Source: Sipunculus nudus
Taxonomy: Eukaryota; Annelida; Sipuncula; Golfingiida; Sipunculidae
Reading direction: 5' to 3'
DNA: 64,000 nucleotides
Assembly (NCBI GenBank): GCA_026874595.1
Contig: CM049311.1
Coordinates: forward strand, 67,896,453 to 67,960,452
Both the position numbers and the translations under genes were made by a program. Under the pieces are notes generated by a model. It was not told the DNA's origin. It did no database searches and worked only from the letters and a program-made list of their open reading frames with translations. Below are positions 12,301 through 25,270 of this stretch, piece by piece; position 1 is the stretch's first letter, and each line of letters opens with the position of its first letter.

Positions 12301-12781
12301 TGGAAGTTTGCAAAAGTTAATGACAAATTGCGATACTGCTTTGAAAGTTGACGGTCACTGTGCAACTTTGCGACAGAGTCAATCTTCCATTGGAGTAAAC
12401 AGACAGTTGCCCACCTATATGCGGATATGCCTCTTTACATAAAGAGCTTAACTTTATTCGACATAAGGTGAAACGTTTGTGGTACCCGCCACGCCTGTAT
12501 AGTACTTTAATTATCATGTTTGAAGAAAGGGCTGGCAGTATGTGTGTGTGTGTGGGTGCGTGTGATTCGGCTTTATAATAACAACAATTCCAAATTTTTG
12601 CAGACCTTTTGGCCATTTGGTGATTTAAACTGCTGTGTTGTCTAAATTTAACCGTGGGAAATATTCGACATGCTTACGTGATGTCAGTATATTTGTTGTT
12701 GTATTCGTGGTCAGACTGCTCCCTGTAGTGGTTTTTCCTCAGTGAAATCGTTATGATTAGAACAAGTATTTTTATCCAGGG

Positions 12782-12937
12782 TCACCTCTGTTTGAATTCA
12801 TCGATCACTTCCCCGTGGATATTTGAAAATCGGTATGCAGGCATTTCCAGCTGATACCTTTCAATCACCGACCTTAGGCACCAGAACATTGTTACAGCTG
12901 GGTTTATAGTTCTGACTGTATTCTGTCCAGGAAACGC
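12782..12937 (-). CDS. Candidate terminal coding exon, unknown family (copy 1)
   Basis: A minus-strand acceptor (tttgattcag) is followed by a frame of exactly 51 codons and TGA. The peptide is balanced and not low-complexity, with segments RTINPAVTMFWCLRS, ERYQLEMPAYRF and GEVIDEFKQR. The same frame is kept in the duplicate at 19557-19712 with a single replacement (Gln to Glu at residue 5). I do not recognise the domain and found no partner exons, so it could be a live last exon or a stranded gene fragment. Confidence 0.4.
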   Translation of the reverse strand, partial: AFPGQNTVRTINPAVTMFWCLRSVIERYQLEMPAYRFSNIHGEVIDEFKQR

Positions 12938-14119
12938 CTGAATCAAAGGACGTGAAATTATAAAAAAAAACATATTCAAACGGGTAAATTGCAAGGCACA
13001 ATCAGCATTGCTTATATGATATTAAAAAGTCTTGGGGTAACGATTTCCTTTTAATTTAAATAGCACCATTTGTTTCATGACTTATAGTATACAACTGCAT
13101 TGCCGATGCACAGTTTCATATTTATATTAATGTTAGTTTATCATGTTACCTTACTTTATTGTGGCCGTCCTGTACAGAGGGGAATAGGCCACTTTATCAT
13201 AATTTACCAATAACAATGTGTGTCAAATCCTGTGCTCAGATGGAATGAGCAGTTTCTAACGCTTGCGGTTACAATGGAATTGACAAAAATGAACAGCATT
13301 TATGAAGATAATGAGAGATTGATACTGGCATCTGTACAATTAACTTGAAAATATTTGTGTATGTGTTTTGGAGGGCGAGATATGACACGAGATATATCCC
13401 GGAAATCTGTTGTCATTGATAATAAAGATTATAGTCACACATGCCTTGTACGTTATACCGTGTCGTTCAGGTATCATTATCGTTTGGACCCGGACTTCAT
13501 TTTTATGATCATTACTCCGGGGATATTCATCTTAGTCCCCATAAAGAATGTATTAATGTAAACCTTAGAAAGTTCTGAACCTGATAAAAAAATTCAATAA
13601 AGCTTTTTTTTTTATTTTCAACAAGTTTCATTTGTTCAAATATACCATGTCTTCTTTTTTTGTCAAATGCGATATTCCTAGCTTCCAGTAACTTCTGAAA
13701 GATTTTTGTAGTTATGCGTGAATCAAAAATTTGTAAAAATATCTTCAGATTTTTTGTTTTATAATCTATATTTATTTTTTCATCTTTATTTTTTTTTTAA
13801 TTTGTCAGACACAAATTAAACCTTTCAGTAGATTTAATTTAAATCCAAATTTGAAGCAAAAGAAAATGAATACTTTCAAGACGACAAATGTCTCCATACG
13901 TACGCCAAGACCAGAATATTTCAACAAATGAAGTTATTGAGACATCAAATCCAATTGATGTAGTTCCTTACCTTTAATATCAGACAGCAGAGGATAAAAT
14001 ATAAAATACAAACGTACACCGAATTCAGTACAATTAACCCAAGAAATGAAAATAAAACAAAAGGACACGATCCACTTCGTGACATTTGTGCTTCCAAAAA
14101 AATGTTTTTCTTGCCACAT

Positions 14120-15467
14120 GTTCAATCAACTTGTTAATTAGGACACTATTGAAAATTTTACCCAACACATTTTATATAGAAATGCCCCTGTAATTTCCAG
14201 GCTTCTTTACCAATGTTACTTATAAGGGTAGCAAGTAAAACAATATCTTTAATTGTGTTTATGGATATGCTATCTGGCCAAGGTGATTTCTTCATTACGT
14301 TTAATTAACAGGATATTTAATTTCTTTGACAGGAATGCTTGACTTTAGGAGCTCACTCATATTTTCTATTATAGTTTCTTTCTATATATCTTCATCAGTC
14401 ATCTTATTTCATCAGTAATCTCATTTTTTACTGTTACTTAACAGATCTTTAAAGTAGAAATACCACTGGCTTGGTTTTATGTTGGATATTTTCTTAGTTT
14501 TATTTATAATTTCGAACATATTTCCAAGTATCATTGATATTTTTATTTTTAAGGTTTTCTTGAAGGTGTTCTACTTGTAATTTCGTTCCTCTGTTTTCCT
14601 ATACTTGATTAAAGCAGTCATCTTATCTGTCTTTGCTATACAACATTCTTCATCCCACCAACTTAGCTGTGATATTTTAAATTTGTTTTGGCTTGTTCTT
14701 TCTTCTGTAACTTAAATTATAAAATGTATGAATAAATCGTTAACATTCATATAAGATATACATTTAAAATTTTGAAAAGGATTGGCACATTCATCTTGTT
14801 CAAATGTGCATTTTATAATATTTGATATGATTTTAATTTAGATTTGATACAAGGTTAAGGTTAAATTTTCTAAAACAATTGTTTAAATCCTGGCTTCATC
14901 TTCATTTTACAGTGTAAAGGAAAATGATCTTATAAATCAATATTCAGTACAGAAAAGGTATTCACACTTTTAAGTAACTCAGAACTCAAATTTATGTAAT
15001 CAACTACAGTCTGCCCTGAGTGTGTTATGCAAGTTAATTCACCTTCTGAATCAGTATTAAATCTTCAATTATCAATATGAATTCCAAAAGCACAGCATAA
15101 TTGTTATAAAGTAAAACTAAATTTGTTAACTTTTTTGTCTCTAAAATTTCTATTAATATTTAATTTATATGTTGGATAGGAATCAATAAAGCCAATTAAA
15201 TTAAGTGAATCACATTGAATATTGTCAGTCACGTTACCCATTCTTGCATTTAGATCCCCATTGGTATTTTACACAAATCTTCATATTGTGACAAAAGGTC
15301 AATCATGATATTTTCCAGTAACATAATCCCGTTATACTCATCTCTGTTTTCGTAAAAACGTGACCCCTTCGGTGTGATGTATGCACCTATCAGCAGAATA
15401 TCTTTGGACATGTTAAAAGTTAACCTTCCATTATAAGTGCAATTATATCTGAATACTTCTGTACATT

Positions 15468-15519
<52 letters not shown>

Positions 15520-16600
15520 TAAATTTTCTTATACAGACCAATACCCCTCCCCTTTTTATTAACCCCCTGTCCTTCTCAAAGCAATAAAAATCTTAAAGGT
15601 AGTCTGCAAAGTCATCTGAATGATTTGTCCATGTTTCTACAATACAAATTACATCATTATTGGTAAATAATTGATAAAACTCTGGATTATGTAGCTACGT
15701 TTTTAAACCACCTGCATTCAGTGATGTCAAATTTAATATATGATCATAATCATGGTCATAATTATTCACAGTGCAAGGGTTAGAAGTTAAAATTGTGCTT
15801 ACCTCTTCATATGTTTCATGTGAAGTGTTAATATTAGTGTGTTGTATTAGCATATTTCCTGTCTGGGTTAGTTGAAGATCAATAGGCATCTGAAATAGAA
15901 GATGCAAAATGCCTTTTTATTTCATGTGTACCAGTTTTGTATCTGAGTACCAATAACTTGTGTTTGGACACTGGCCTAATCCCCATTTATTCTCTGAATG
16001 TTTACCTACAGGAATGAAACCGTTGTTGGCATTGTCCCATTTAAACAATTGTCCATCAACATATTTATCCTTGCGAGTCTTTAAAATGCGACGTGCCTCC
16101 CTGACCTGTTGGCTGAAATCATTATTCACTCTGATGTCTATCTTTAAGTTTCTTTACTGACCTGCTGTAACACCTATTCTTTGTCTTTAGACTTTGTTAA
16201 TTTCACAATAACTGGTCTTGGTTTGTCCTGTTTCTTTTTCTCTGACAGTCTATCAGCCATCCCTATGTCAAGACCCTATTCATCTTTATCCCTGTCTTGA
16301 TTTTGTTTTCACACACTTCCAATGAGTGTTTCCCTTTACTTTCTGGTATCCCATGAAAAATTGGTTTTCCCTTCGGGACTGATTTTCAAGTTGTTTCCAT
16401 TTAGATTTTATTTTCTGTTCTAAGGTGTACTACACTTTTTGTGACATATATACGTTTTTTCCAAAGTCCCCACACCTGACATTAGACATGAAACCGGTTC
16501 TGCTAGACTTGTGCAAGTTTAAGAGCTTTTTTTCATTCTTTGGTCTAGCTCCTACCAGACAATGTGGGCCTGGTGTTTGTGCTGACATTTGGCAGGCCCG
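14120..16600 (-). pseudogene. Dead LINE: ORF1, AP endonuclease and start of RT (copy 1)
   Basis: On the minus strand, order 16.4 to 14.1 kb, pieces of a two-ORF non-LTR retrotransposon are visible. ORF1 has KPRPVIVKLTKSKDKE and NNDFSQQVREARRIL, as in L1-like ORF1 RNA-binding domains. The endonuclease has LNLTSLNAGGLKT, CIVETW and GAYITPKGSRFY. The N-terminal RT has a KSP-PDSI block and a degenerate Y-GIS-NVLGKI block. Frameshifts and stops interrupt every part and the sequence breaks off inside RT near 14120. A (TA)n tract lies in the endonuclease region. The clade is not assigned. Confidence 0.75.
15472..15517. repeat. (TA)n microsatellite within the LINE relic
   Basis: Alternating TA of about 45 bases. 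The corresponding tract in copy 2 (22254-22293) is slightly shorter. Confidence 0.9.
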
Positions 16601-17309
16601 AGACTGAGAGGGTGAAACAAGACGGGGCTTTGGAGTTATATATTTTCGCCTGGGACGAAGCGTTTCATCCCTCGTAAAGCGCTGTTGCGCATTCTAGTTC
16701 AGTCTGACACAGTTTTTCCTGCTAAAGTTTATTTGTGGCAGTAGTATTGAAGGGCGATAACCTGATCAAGGGCCAGGGTTTAGCTCAACATCGCCTGACA
16801 GTGCCAGGAGCAGGGATATAATCAGTGAAGCTTTCTGCACTGAGCGTTCATAGTTACCGTTGACATCTATTACCTCCGGCTTCCACCTGGGACTTTTAAA
16901 CTTCGGATAAAACGAACCAATGCTAGCCGTCCAAGCTTCAGTTTCCTATACCCATGGCCCTATATTTCACCTTTCAGTCTTATGTGACTATATTTCAATT
17001 ACTGACAGTTCAGAATGATTAAAACTGCTCACTTTTGTTTCAATCTCTCGTGAGTGAGCAATAAACAAGTCTGGCTCATGGAGCCACTAGATGGCGCTCC
17101 CTCTTTATAATTTGAGGGGCTTATCTGGAAAAGAAAATATGGCTCCTTATTTTAGCGGCTGTGTGTGTGATTGTGGGGGGGGGGCATTACTTTTAGTACA
17201 GTAAAATATATAATTTATCCAACTATGAATATATATGTTTCCTTAAACGGTGGCCGCCTTCAATGACAATTTGGTGAGTGCACTGCAGGTCTTTTCTTAA
17301 ATCACTTTT

Positions 17310-17930
17310 GGGATTTAGTTGTGCCTTTTGTTAAAAGCGATCGCTTTAGAATGACTGTGTTATGTTCCCAGCCTATTTAGTATTCAGATTGCTTATCAAT
17401 ATATTTGGGTCCTAGTAGAAAATCAGGCGATTTATTGTATTCGTCTTATGCATATAAATAAGCCTCCAGGAGGAAGGGTATTTAAGGACGTGCAGACGAT
17501 TATATAGGGGGCAGACACAAAGTGGAGCCTGAAGAGACACGAAGTGCCGTCCGCCCTAGTGACCATTGAGGTGCTGTCCAGTGAGGTGCCGCTATCCAGT
17601 GACCAGTGAGGTGCTCTCCGGTAAGGTCCCGCTGCCCAGTGACTGATGAGGTGTTGTCCAGTGAGGTACCGCTGCCTAGTAATCAGAGAGGTGTCCAGTG
17701 AGGTGCTGCCAACGGGTGTCAAGTGAGGTGCTGCCAGCGAGTGTCCAGTGAGGTGCTGCCAGCGGATGTCCAGGGAGGTGCTGCCAGCTAGGGGCAAGAA
17801 TCACTAGTAAAATAGATCTAGACAATGTTAGAAAATCTGTGCTTTACCTGTTATTATTATTTAGTGGATACCGGTATATCTAGTGGGGCGTAACAAGCTT
17901 AGAACAGATCTTGCAGTTGATTTTGAACTT
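17310..17930. repeat. Composite repeat block 1: TATA-bearing leader plus 40-bp and 25-bp minisatellites
   Basis: The block opens with 'agttgtgccttttgttaaaa' and 'gcgatcgctttagaat', then TATAAATAAGCC, GGTATTTAAGGACGTGCAGA and a 'cagacacaaagtggagcc' segment. About three 40-bp units ('gaccagtgaggtgctgtcc...') follow from about 17560, then 25-bp units ('ccagtgaggtgctgcc...') to about 17790, then a tail ending 'ggggcgtaaca'. The minisatellite gives long artefactual minus frames rich in GSTSLDTR-like peptides. The TATA-like segment and GTAACA end resemble an LTR, which is an inference only. Confidence 0.65.
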
Positions 17931-18225
17931 TAGTTATGCCTTTCACTAAAAGCAATCGCTTTAGAATAACCGTTTTTTTTGTTCCTAGTATTCAGCGTAC
18001 TTATAGATGGGACACAGAAGGATGAGCATGCGATTCGATGTATATTATTCTATGAATATAAATAAGCCTTCGGGGTATAAGGGTATTTAAGGACGTGCAG
18101 ACGATTATTTTGGGTCAGACACAAAGTGGAGCCTGCAGACACACGAAGTGACGTCCGCCCACGTGACCAGTGAGGTGCTGTCCAGTGAGGTGCCGCTGCG
18201 AAGTGACCAGAGACATGTCCAGTAA
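17931..18225. repeat. Composite repeat block 2, cut short at the duplication junction
   Basis: Same leader as the previous block (TATAAATAAGCC near 18058, then 'ggtatttaaggacgtgcaga'), followed by only the first minisatellite units before the duplication breakpoint. The uncut version is at 24680-25270. Confidence 0.65.
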
Positions 18226-18311
18226 AAATGTTCTTTAAAATCTTAAAGAATACGTAGCTGGTTCCCGCGTGTGCCTCTGTATACATGTAGTATGTATATG
18301 TGTATAATGTA

Positions 18312-18312
<1 letters not shown>

Positions 18313-18361
<49 letters not shown>
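18313..18361. repeat. (TA)n microsatellite
   Basis: Alternating TA, longer than the homologous tract at 11635-11662. Confidence 0.9.
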
Positions 18362-18367
<6 letters not shown>

Positions 18368-19556
18368 ATATAGTGTGTGTAGAGAGAGGGGGAGAGGGAT
18401 GAAAGTGCGACTGGCATAGTTTCTTTAAAATTGTGAAATTTCTAGCAATTAGCGTGTTTGAGAAAGTTGGAATCTTCCCTACTGGATAGCAATGTTGCTT
18501 TCCAAAATACAAAATTACTAGCACGAACCATCTTGCAAGTGGACATTATGGGGTGCTCTCAATCATCTTGCAACTTCCTTACAAAGGTGCTAAATCGCTA
18601 GCAGTCTCCACGCATTAGACGCTTGGGTGTTCTTAACCTTCTTGCAAAATTGCTGTCAAAGTTGATAACTGCAAGCAATCTGCGCCTTTGAGGGGCTAGG
18701 GGCCTTCTTTACCGAATTGCAGAGTTGCTTTCAAAGTTGGTCAATAGCTTGTCATTTGCATGGTGGACAGCGTGCAATCCTCTCAAGCGGCATGCAAAGT
18801 TGCTTTCAAAGATGCTTAATTGCTAGCATTTTGCGTCTTTGACATGCTTTGACCTTTTCTACCATATTATTGCAATTTGCATCTTTGAGAGCCTTGGGGG
18901 TGTGCCCTACCGAATGGCAAAGTTGCATTCAAAGTTGCTAAATTTCTAGCAATTTTCCTGGTCGACGTCGTGTTGTCCTCTCAAGCTGTGTGCAAAGCTG
19001 CTTTCTAAGTTGCTAAATTGATAGCAATTTACGTATTAGGATGCAAAATTGCAGGTAATTTGAGGAATTGCTGGAAGTTTGCAAAAGTTAATGACAAATT
19101 GCGATACTGCTTTGAAAGTTGACGGTCACTGTGCAACTTTGCGACAGAGTCAATCTTCCATTGGGGTAAACAGACAGTTGCCCACCTATATGCGGATATG
19201 CCTCTTTACATAAAGAGCTTAACTTTATTCGACATAAGGTGAAACGTTTGTGGTACCCGCCACGCCTGTTTAGCACTTTAATTATCATGTTTGAAGAAAG
19301 GACTGGCAGTATGTGTGTGTGTGTGTGTGGGTGCGTGTGATTCGGCTTTATAATAACAACAATTCCAAATTTTTGCAGACCTTTTGGCCATTTGGTGATT
19401 TAAACTGCTGTGTTGTCTAAATTTAACCGTGGGAAATATTCGACATGCTTACGTGATGTCAGTATATTTGTTGTTGTATTCGTGGTCAGACTGCTCCCTG
19501 TAGTGGTTTTTCCTCAGTGAAATCGTTATGATTAGAACAAGTATTTTTATCCAGGG

Positions 19557-19712
19557 TCACCTCTGTTTGAATTCATCGATCACTTCCCCGTGGATATTTG
19601 AAAATCGGTATGCAGGCATTTCCAGCTGATACCTTTCAATCACCGACCTTAGGCACCAGAACATTGTTACAGCTGGGTTTATAGTTCTGACTGTATTCTC
19701 TCCAGGAAACGC
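19557..19712 (-). CDS. Candidate terminal coding exon, unknown family (copy 2)
   Basis: Duplicate of 12782-12937 with the acceptor, 51-codon frame and TGA all intact. The only change in the peptide is near its start, PGEN here against PGQN in copy 1. Preservation is expected for a recent duplication and does not by itself prove function. Confidence 0.4.
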   Translation of the reverse strand, partial: AFPGENTVRTINPAVTMFWCLRSVIERYQLEMPAYRFSNIHGEVIDEFKQR

Positions 19713-20899
19713 CTGAATCAAAGGACGTGAAATTATAAAAAAAAAACATATTCAAACGGGTAAATTGCAAGGCACAATCAGCATTGCTTATATGATATTA
19801 AAAAGTCTTGGGGTAACGATTTCCTTTTAATTTAAATAGCACCATTTGTTTTATGACTTATAGTATACAACTGCATTGCCGATGCACAGTTTCATATTTA
19901 TATTAATGTTAGTTTATCATGTTACCTTACTTAATTGTGGCCGTCCTGTACAGAGGGGAATAGGCCACTTTATCATAATTTACCAATAACAATGTGTGTC
20001 AAATCCTGTGCTCAGATGGAATGAGCAGTTTCTAACGCTTGCGGTTACAATGGAATTGACGAAAATGAACAGCATTTATGAAGATAATGAGAGATTGATA
20101 CTGGCATCTGTACAATTAACTTGAAAATATTTGTGTATGTGTTTTGGAGGGCGAGATATGACACAAGATATATCCCGGAAATCTGTTGTCATTGATAATA
20201 AAGATTATAGTCACACATGCCTTGTACGTTATACCGTGTCGTTCAGGTATCATTATCGTTTGGACCCGGACTTCATTTTTATGATCATTACTCCGGGGAT
20301 ATTCATCTTAGTCCCCATAAAGAATGTATTAATGTAAACCTTAGAAAGTTCTGAACCTGATAAAAAAATTCAATAAAGCTTTTTTTTTATTTTCAACAAG
20401 TTTCATTTGTTCAAATATACCATGTCTTCTTTTTTTGTCAAATGCGATATTCCTAGCTTCCAGTAACTTCTGAAAGATTTTAGTAGTTATGTGTGAATCA
20501 AAAATTTATAAAAATATCTACAGATTTTTTGTTTTATAATCTATATTTATTTTTTTATCTTTATTTTTTTTAATTTGTCAGACACAAATTAAACCTTTCA
20601 GAGGAAATTACCTCATAATTTAAATCCAAATTTGAGGCAAAAGAAAATGAATACTTTCAAGACGACAAATGTCTCCATACGTACGCCAAGACCAGAATAT
20701 TTCAACAAATGAAGTTATTGAGACATCAAATTCAATTGATGTAGTTCCTTACCTTTAATATCAGGCAGCAGAGGATAAAATATAAAATACAAACGTACAC
20801 CGAATTCAGTACAATTAACCCAAGAAATGAAAATAAAACAAAAGGACACGATCCACTTCGTGACATTTGTGCTTCCAAAAAAATGTTTTTCTTGCCACA

Positions 20900-22249
20900 T
20901 GTTCAATCAACTTGTTAATTAGGACACTAGTGAAAATTTTACCCAACACATTTTATATAGAAATGCCCCTGTAATTTCCAGGCTTCTTTACCAATGTTAC
21001 TTATAAGGGTAGCAAGTAAAACAATATCTTTAATTGTGTTTATAGATATGCTATCTGGCCAAGGTGATTTCTTCATTGCGTTTAATTAACAGGATATTTA
21101 ATTTCTTTGACAGGAATGCTTGAATTTAGGAGCTCACTCATATTTTCTATTATAGTTTCTTTCTATATATCTTCATCAGTCATCTTATTTCATCAGTAAT
21201 CTCATTTTTTACTGTTACTTAACAGATCTTTAAAGTAGAAATACCACTGGCTTGGTTTTATGTTGGATATTTTCTTATAGTTTTTTTTATAATTTCGAAC
21301 ATATTTCCAAGTATCATTGATATTTTCATTTTTAAGGTTTTCTTGAAGGTGTTCTACTTGTAATTTCGTTCCTCTTTTTTCCTATACTTGATTAAAGCAG
21401 TCATCTTATCTGTCTCTGCTATACAACATTCTTCATCCCACCAACTTAGCTGTGATATTTTAAATTTGTTTTTACTTGTTCTTTCTTCTGTAACTTAAAT
21501 TATAAAATGTATGAATAAATCGTTAACATTCATATAAGATATACATTTAAAATTTTGAAAAGGATTGGCACATTCATCTTGTTCAAATGTGCATTTTATA
21601 ATATCTGATATGATTTTAATTTAGATTTGATACAAGGTTAAGGTTAAATTTTCTAAAACAATTGTTTAAATCCTGGCTTCATCTTCATTTTACAGTGTAA
21701 AGGAAAATGATCTTATAAATCAATATTCAGTACAGAAAAGGTATTCACACTTTTAAGTAACTCAGAACTCAAATTTATGTAATCAACTACAGTCTGCCCT
21801 GAGTGTGTTATGCAAGTTAATTCACCTTCTGAACAGTATTAAATCTTCAATTATCAATATGAATTCAAAAAGCACAGCATAATTGTTATAAAGTAAAACT
21901 AAATTTGTTAACTTTTTTGTCTCTAAAATTTCTATTAATATTTAATTTATATGTTGGATAGGCATCAGTAAGGCCAATTAAATTAAGTGAATCACATTGA
22001 ATATTGTCAGTCACGTTACCCATTCTTGCATTTAGATCCCCATAGGTATTTTACACAAATCTTCATATTGTGACAAAAGGTCAATCATGATATTTTCCAG
22101 TAACATAATCCCGTTATACTCATATCTGTTTTCGTAAAAACGTGACCCCTTCGGTGTGATGTATGCACCTATCAGCAGAATATCTTTGGACATGTTAAAA
22201 TTTAACCTTCCATTTTAAGTGCAATTATATCTGAATACTTCTGTACATT

Positions 22250-22295
<46 letters not shown>

Positions 22296-23370
22296 TAAAT
22301 TTTCTTATACAGACCAATACCCCTCCCCTTTTTATTAACCCCCTGTCCTTCTCAAAGCAATAAAAATCTTAAAGGTAGTCTGCAAAGTCATCTGAATGAT
22401 TTGTCCATGTTTCTACAATACAAATTACATCATTATTGGTAAATAATTGATAAAACTCTGGATTATGTAGCTACGTTTTTAAACCACCTGCATTCAGTAA
22501 TGTCAAATTTAATATATGATCATAATCATGGTCATAATTATTCACAGTGCAAGGGTTAGAAGTTAAAATTGTGCTTACCTCTTCATATGTTTCATGTGAA
22601 GTGTTAATATTAGTGTGTTGTATTAGCATATTTCCTGTCTGGGTTAGTTGAAGATCAATAGGCATCTGAAATAGAAGATGCAAAATGCCTTTTTATTTCA
22701 TGTGTACCAGTTTTGTATCTGAGTACCAATAACTTGTGTTTGGACGCTGGCCTAATCCCCATTTATTCTCTGAATGTTTACCTACAGAAATGAAACCGTT
22801 GTTGGCATTGTCCCATTTAAACAATTGTCCATCAACATATTTATCCTTGCGAGTCTTTAAAATGCGACGTGCCTCCCTGACCTGTTGGCTGAAATCATTA
22901 TTCACTCTGATGTCTATCTTTAAGTTTCTTTACTGACCTGCTGTAACACCTATTCTTTGTCTTTAGACTTTGTTAATTTCACAATAACTGGTCTTGGTTT
23001 GTCCTGTTTCTTTTTCCCTGACAGTCTATCAGCCATCTCTATGTCAAGACTCATTCATCTTTATCCCTGTCTTGATTTTGTTTTCACACACTTCCAATGA
23101 GTGTTTCCCTTTACTTTCTGGTATCCCATGAAAAATTGGTTTTCCCTTCGGGACTGATTTTCAAGTTGTTTCCATTTAGATTTTATTTTCTGTTCTAAGG
23201 TTTACTACACTTTTTGTGACATATATACGTTTTTTCCAAAGTCCCCACACCTGACATTAGACATGAAACCGGTTCCGCTAGACTTGTGCAAGTTTAAGAG
23301 CTTTTTTCATTCTTTGGTCTAGCTCCTACAAGACAATGTGGGCCTGGTGTTTGTGCTGACATTTGGCAGG
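20900..23370 (-). pseudogene. Dead LINE: ORF1, AP endonuclease and start of RT (copy 2)
   Basis: Carries the same truncation point in RT, the same broken frames and the same internal TA tract as the relic at 14120-16600, so the element was dead before the 6.7-kb duplication. The 70-codon ORF1 piece differs from copy 1 by two residues. Confidence 0.75.
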
Positions 23371-24082
23371 CCCGAGACTGAGAGGATGAAACAAGGACGG
23401 GGCTTTGGAGTTATATATTTTCGCCTGGGACGAAGCGTTTCATCCCTCGTAAAGCGCTGTTGCGCATTCTAGTTCAGTCTGACACATTTTTTCCTGGTTA
23501 AGTTTATTTGTGGCAGTAGTATTGAAGGGCGATAACCTGATCAAGGGCCAGGGTTTAGCTCAACATCGCCTGACAGTGTCAGGAGCAGGGATATAATCAG
23601 TGAAGCTTTCTGCTCTGAGCGTTCATAGTTACCGTTGACAACTATTACCTCCGGCTTCCACCTGGGACTTTTAAACTTCGGATAAAACGAACCAATGCTA
23701 GCCCTCCAAGCTTCAGTTTCCTATACCCATGGCCCTATATTTCACCTTTCAGTCTTATGTGACTATATTTCAATTACTGACAGTTCAGAATGATTAAAAC
23801 TGCTCACTTTTGTTTCAATCTCTCGTGAGTGAGCAATAAACAAGTCTGGCTCATGGAGCCACTAGATGGCGCTCCCTCTTTATAATTTGAAGGGCTTATC
23901 TGGAAAAGAAAATATGGCTCATTTTAGCGGCTGTGTGTGTGATTGTGGGGGGGGGGGCATTACTTTTAGTACTGTAAAATATATAATTTATCCAACTATG
24001 AATATATATGTTTCTTTAAACGGTGGCCGCCTTCAATGACAATTTGGTGAGTGCACTGCAGGTCTTTTCTTAAATCATTTTT

Positions 24083-24680
24083 GGGATTTAGTTGTGCCTT
24101 TTGTTAAAAGCGATCGCTTTAGAATGACTGTGTTATGTTCCCAGCCTATTTAGTATTCAGATTGCTTATCAATATATTTGGGTCATAGTAGAAAATCAGG
24201 CGATTCATTGTATTAGTCTTATGCATATAAATAAGCCTCCAGGAGGAAGGGTATTTAAGGACGTGCAGACGATTATATAGGGGGCAGACACAAAGTGGAG
24301 CCTGCAGAGACACGAAGTTCCGTCCGCCCTAGTGACCAGTGAGGTGCTGTCCAGTGAGGTGCCGCTATCCAGTGACCAGTGAGGTGCTCTCCGGTAAGGT
24401 CCCGCTGCCCGGTGACTGGTGAGGTGTTGTCCAGTGAGGTACCGCTGCCTAGTAATCAGAGATGTGTCCAGTGAGGTGCTGCCAGCGAGTGTCCAGTGAG
24501 GTGCTGCCAGCGGATGTCCAGGGAGGTGCTGCCAGCTAGGGGCAAGAATCACTAGTAAAAGAGATCTAGACAATGTTAGAAAATCTGTGCTTTTACCTGT
24601 TATTATTATTTAGTGGATACCGGTATATCTAGTGGGGCGTAACAAGCTTAGAACAGATCTTGCAGTTGATTTTGAACTTT
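24083..24680. repeat. Composite repeat block 3
   Basis: Duplicate of block 1 (17310-17930), with the same leader, 40-bp units and a slightly shorter run of 25-bp units, missing about one unit compared with block 1. Confidence 0.65.
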
Positions 24681-25270
24681 AGTTATGCCTTTTACTAAAA
24701 GCAATCGCTTTAGAATAACCTTTTTTTTTTGTTCCTAGTATTCAGCGTACTTATAGATGGGACACAGAAGGATGAGCATGCGATTCGATGTATATTATTC
24801 TATGAATATAAATAAGCCTTCGGGGTATAAGGGTATTTAAGGACGTGCAGACGATTATTTTGGGTCAGACACAAAGTGGAGCCTGCAGACACACGAAGTG
24901 ACGTCCGCCCACGTGACCAGTGAGGTGCTGTCCAGTGAGGTGCCGCTGCGAAGTGACCAGAGACATGTCCAGTAAGGTGCTGCCAGCGGGTGTCCAGTGG
25001 GGTTCGGCCAGCGGGTTTCCAGTGAGGTGCTGCCAGCGGGTGTCCAGTGAGGTGCTGCCAGCTGGTGTCAAGTGAGGTGCTGCCAGCGGATGTCCAGGAA
25101 GGTGCTGCCAGCGGATGTTCAGTGAGGTGCTGCCACCTTTGGTCAAGAATTACTTGTCCGAGACATTTTGGACACTGTGAGAAACTGTGCTTTTACCAGT
25201 TGTAATAATTCAGTTGATACCAGTGTATCAATGAGGGGTAACAGGCTTGGAACCGATCTGGTAGTTGATT
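24680..25270. repeat. Composite repeat block 4, full-length version of block 2
   Basis: Leader with TATAAATAAGCC near 24808, one 40-bp-type unit, then seven or so 25-bp units (24960-25140) and the tail ending 'ggggtaacaggc'. The array crosses the right boundary of the 6.7-kb duplication at 24975. Confidence 0.65.

Larger units (their letters stand above)
11551..18225. repeat. Copy 1 of a 6.7-kb tandem duplication
   Basis: The 6675 bases match 18234-24975 along their full length with only scattered substitutions and small indels. Two 70-codon frames compared between the copies differ by one and two residues. Copy 1 lacks about 77 bp near 12285 that copy 2 keeps (near 18990), about one unit of the local tandem repeat. 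The right end stops at 'gtccagtaa', followed by 8 filler bases (18226-18233) before copy 2 begins. Confidence 0.95.
18234..24975. repeat. Copy 2 of the 6.7-kb tandem duplication
   Basis: Direct partner of 11551-18225, beginning at 'tttaaaatcttaaagaatac' and ending at 'gtccagtaa'. After that the sequence runs on into further minisatellite units, so this copy keeps the original right flank while copy 1 keeps the original left flank. Confidence 0.95.

Noticed and set aside
17432-17797. Long minus frames rich in GSTSLDTR-type peptides (also at 24205-24573 and 24865-25146)
   Set aside because: They are by-products of the 40-bp and 25-bp minisatellites. The 25-bp unit is not a multiple of three and gives a 75-bp pseudo-codon period in several frames.
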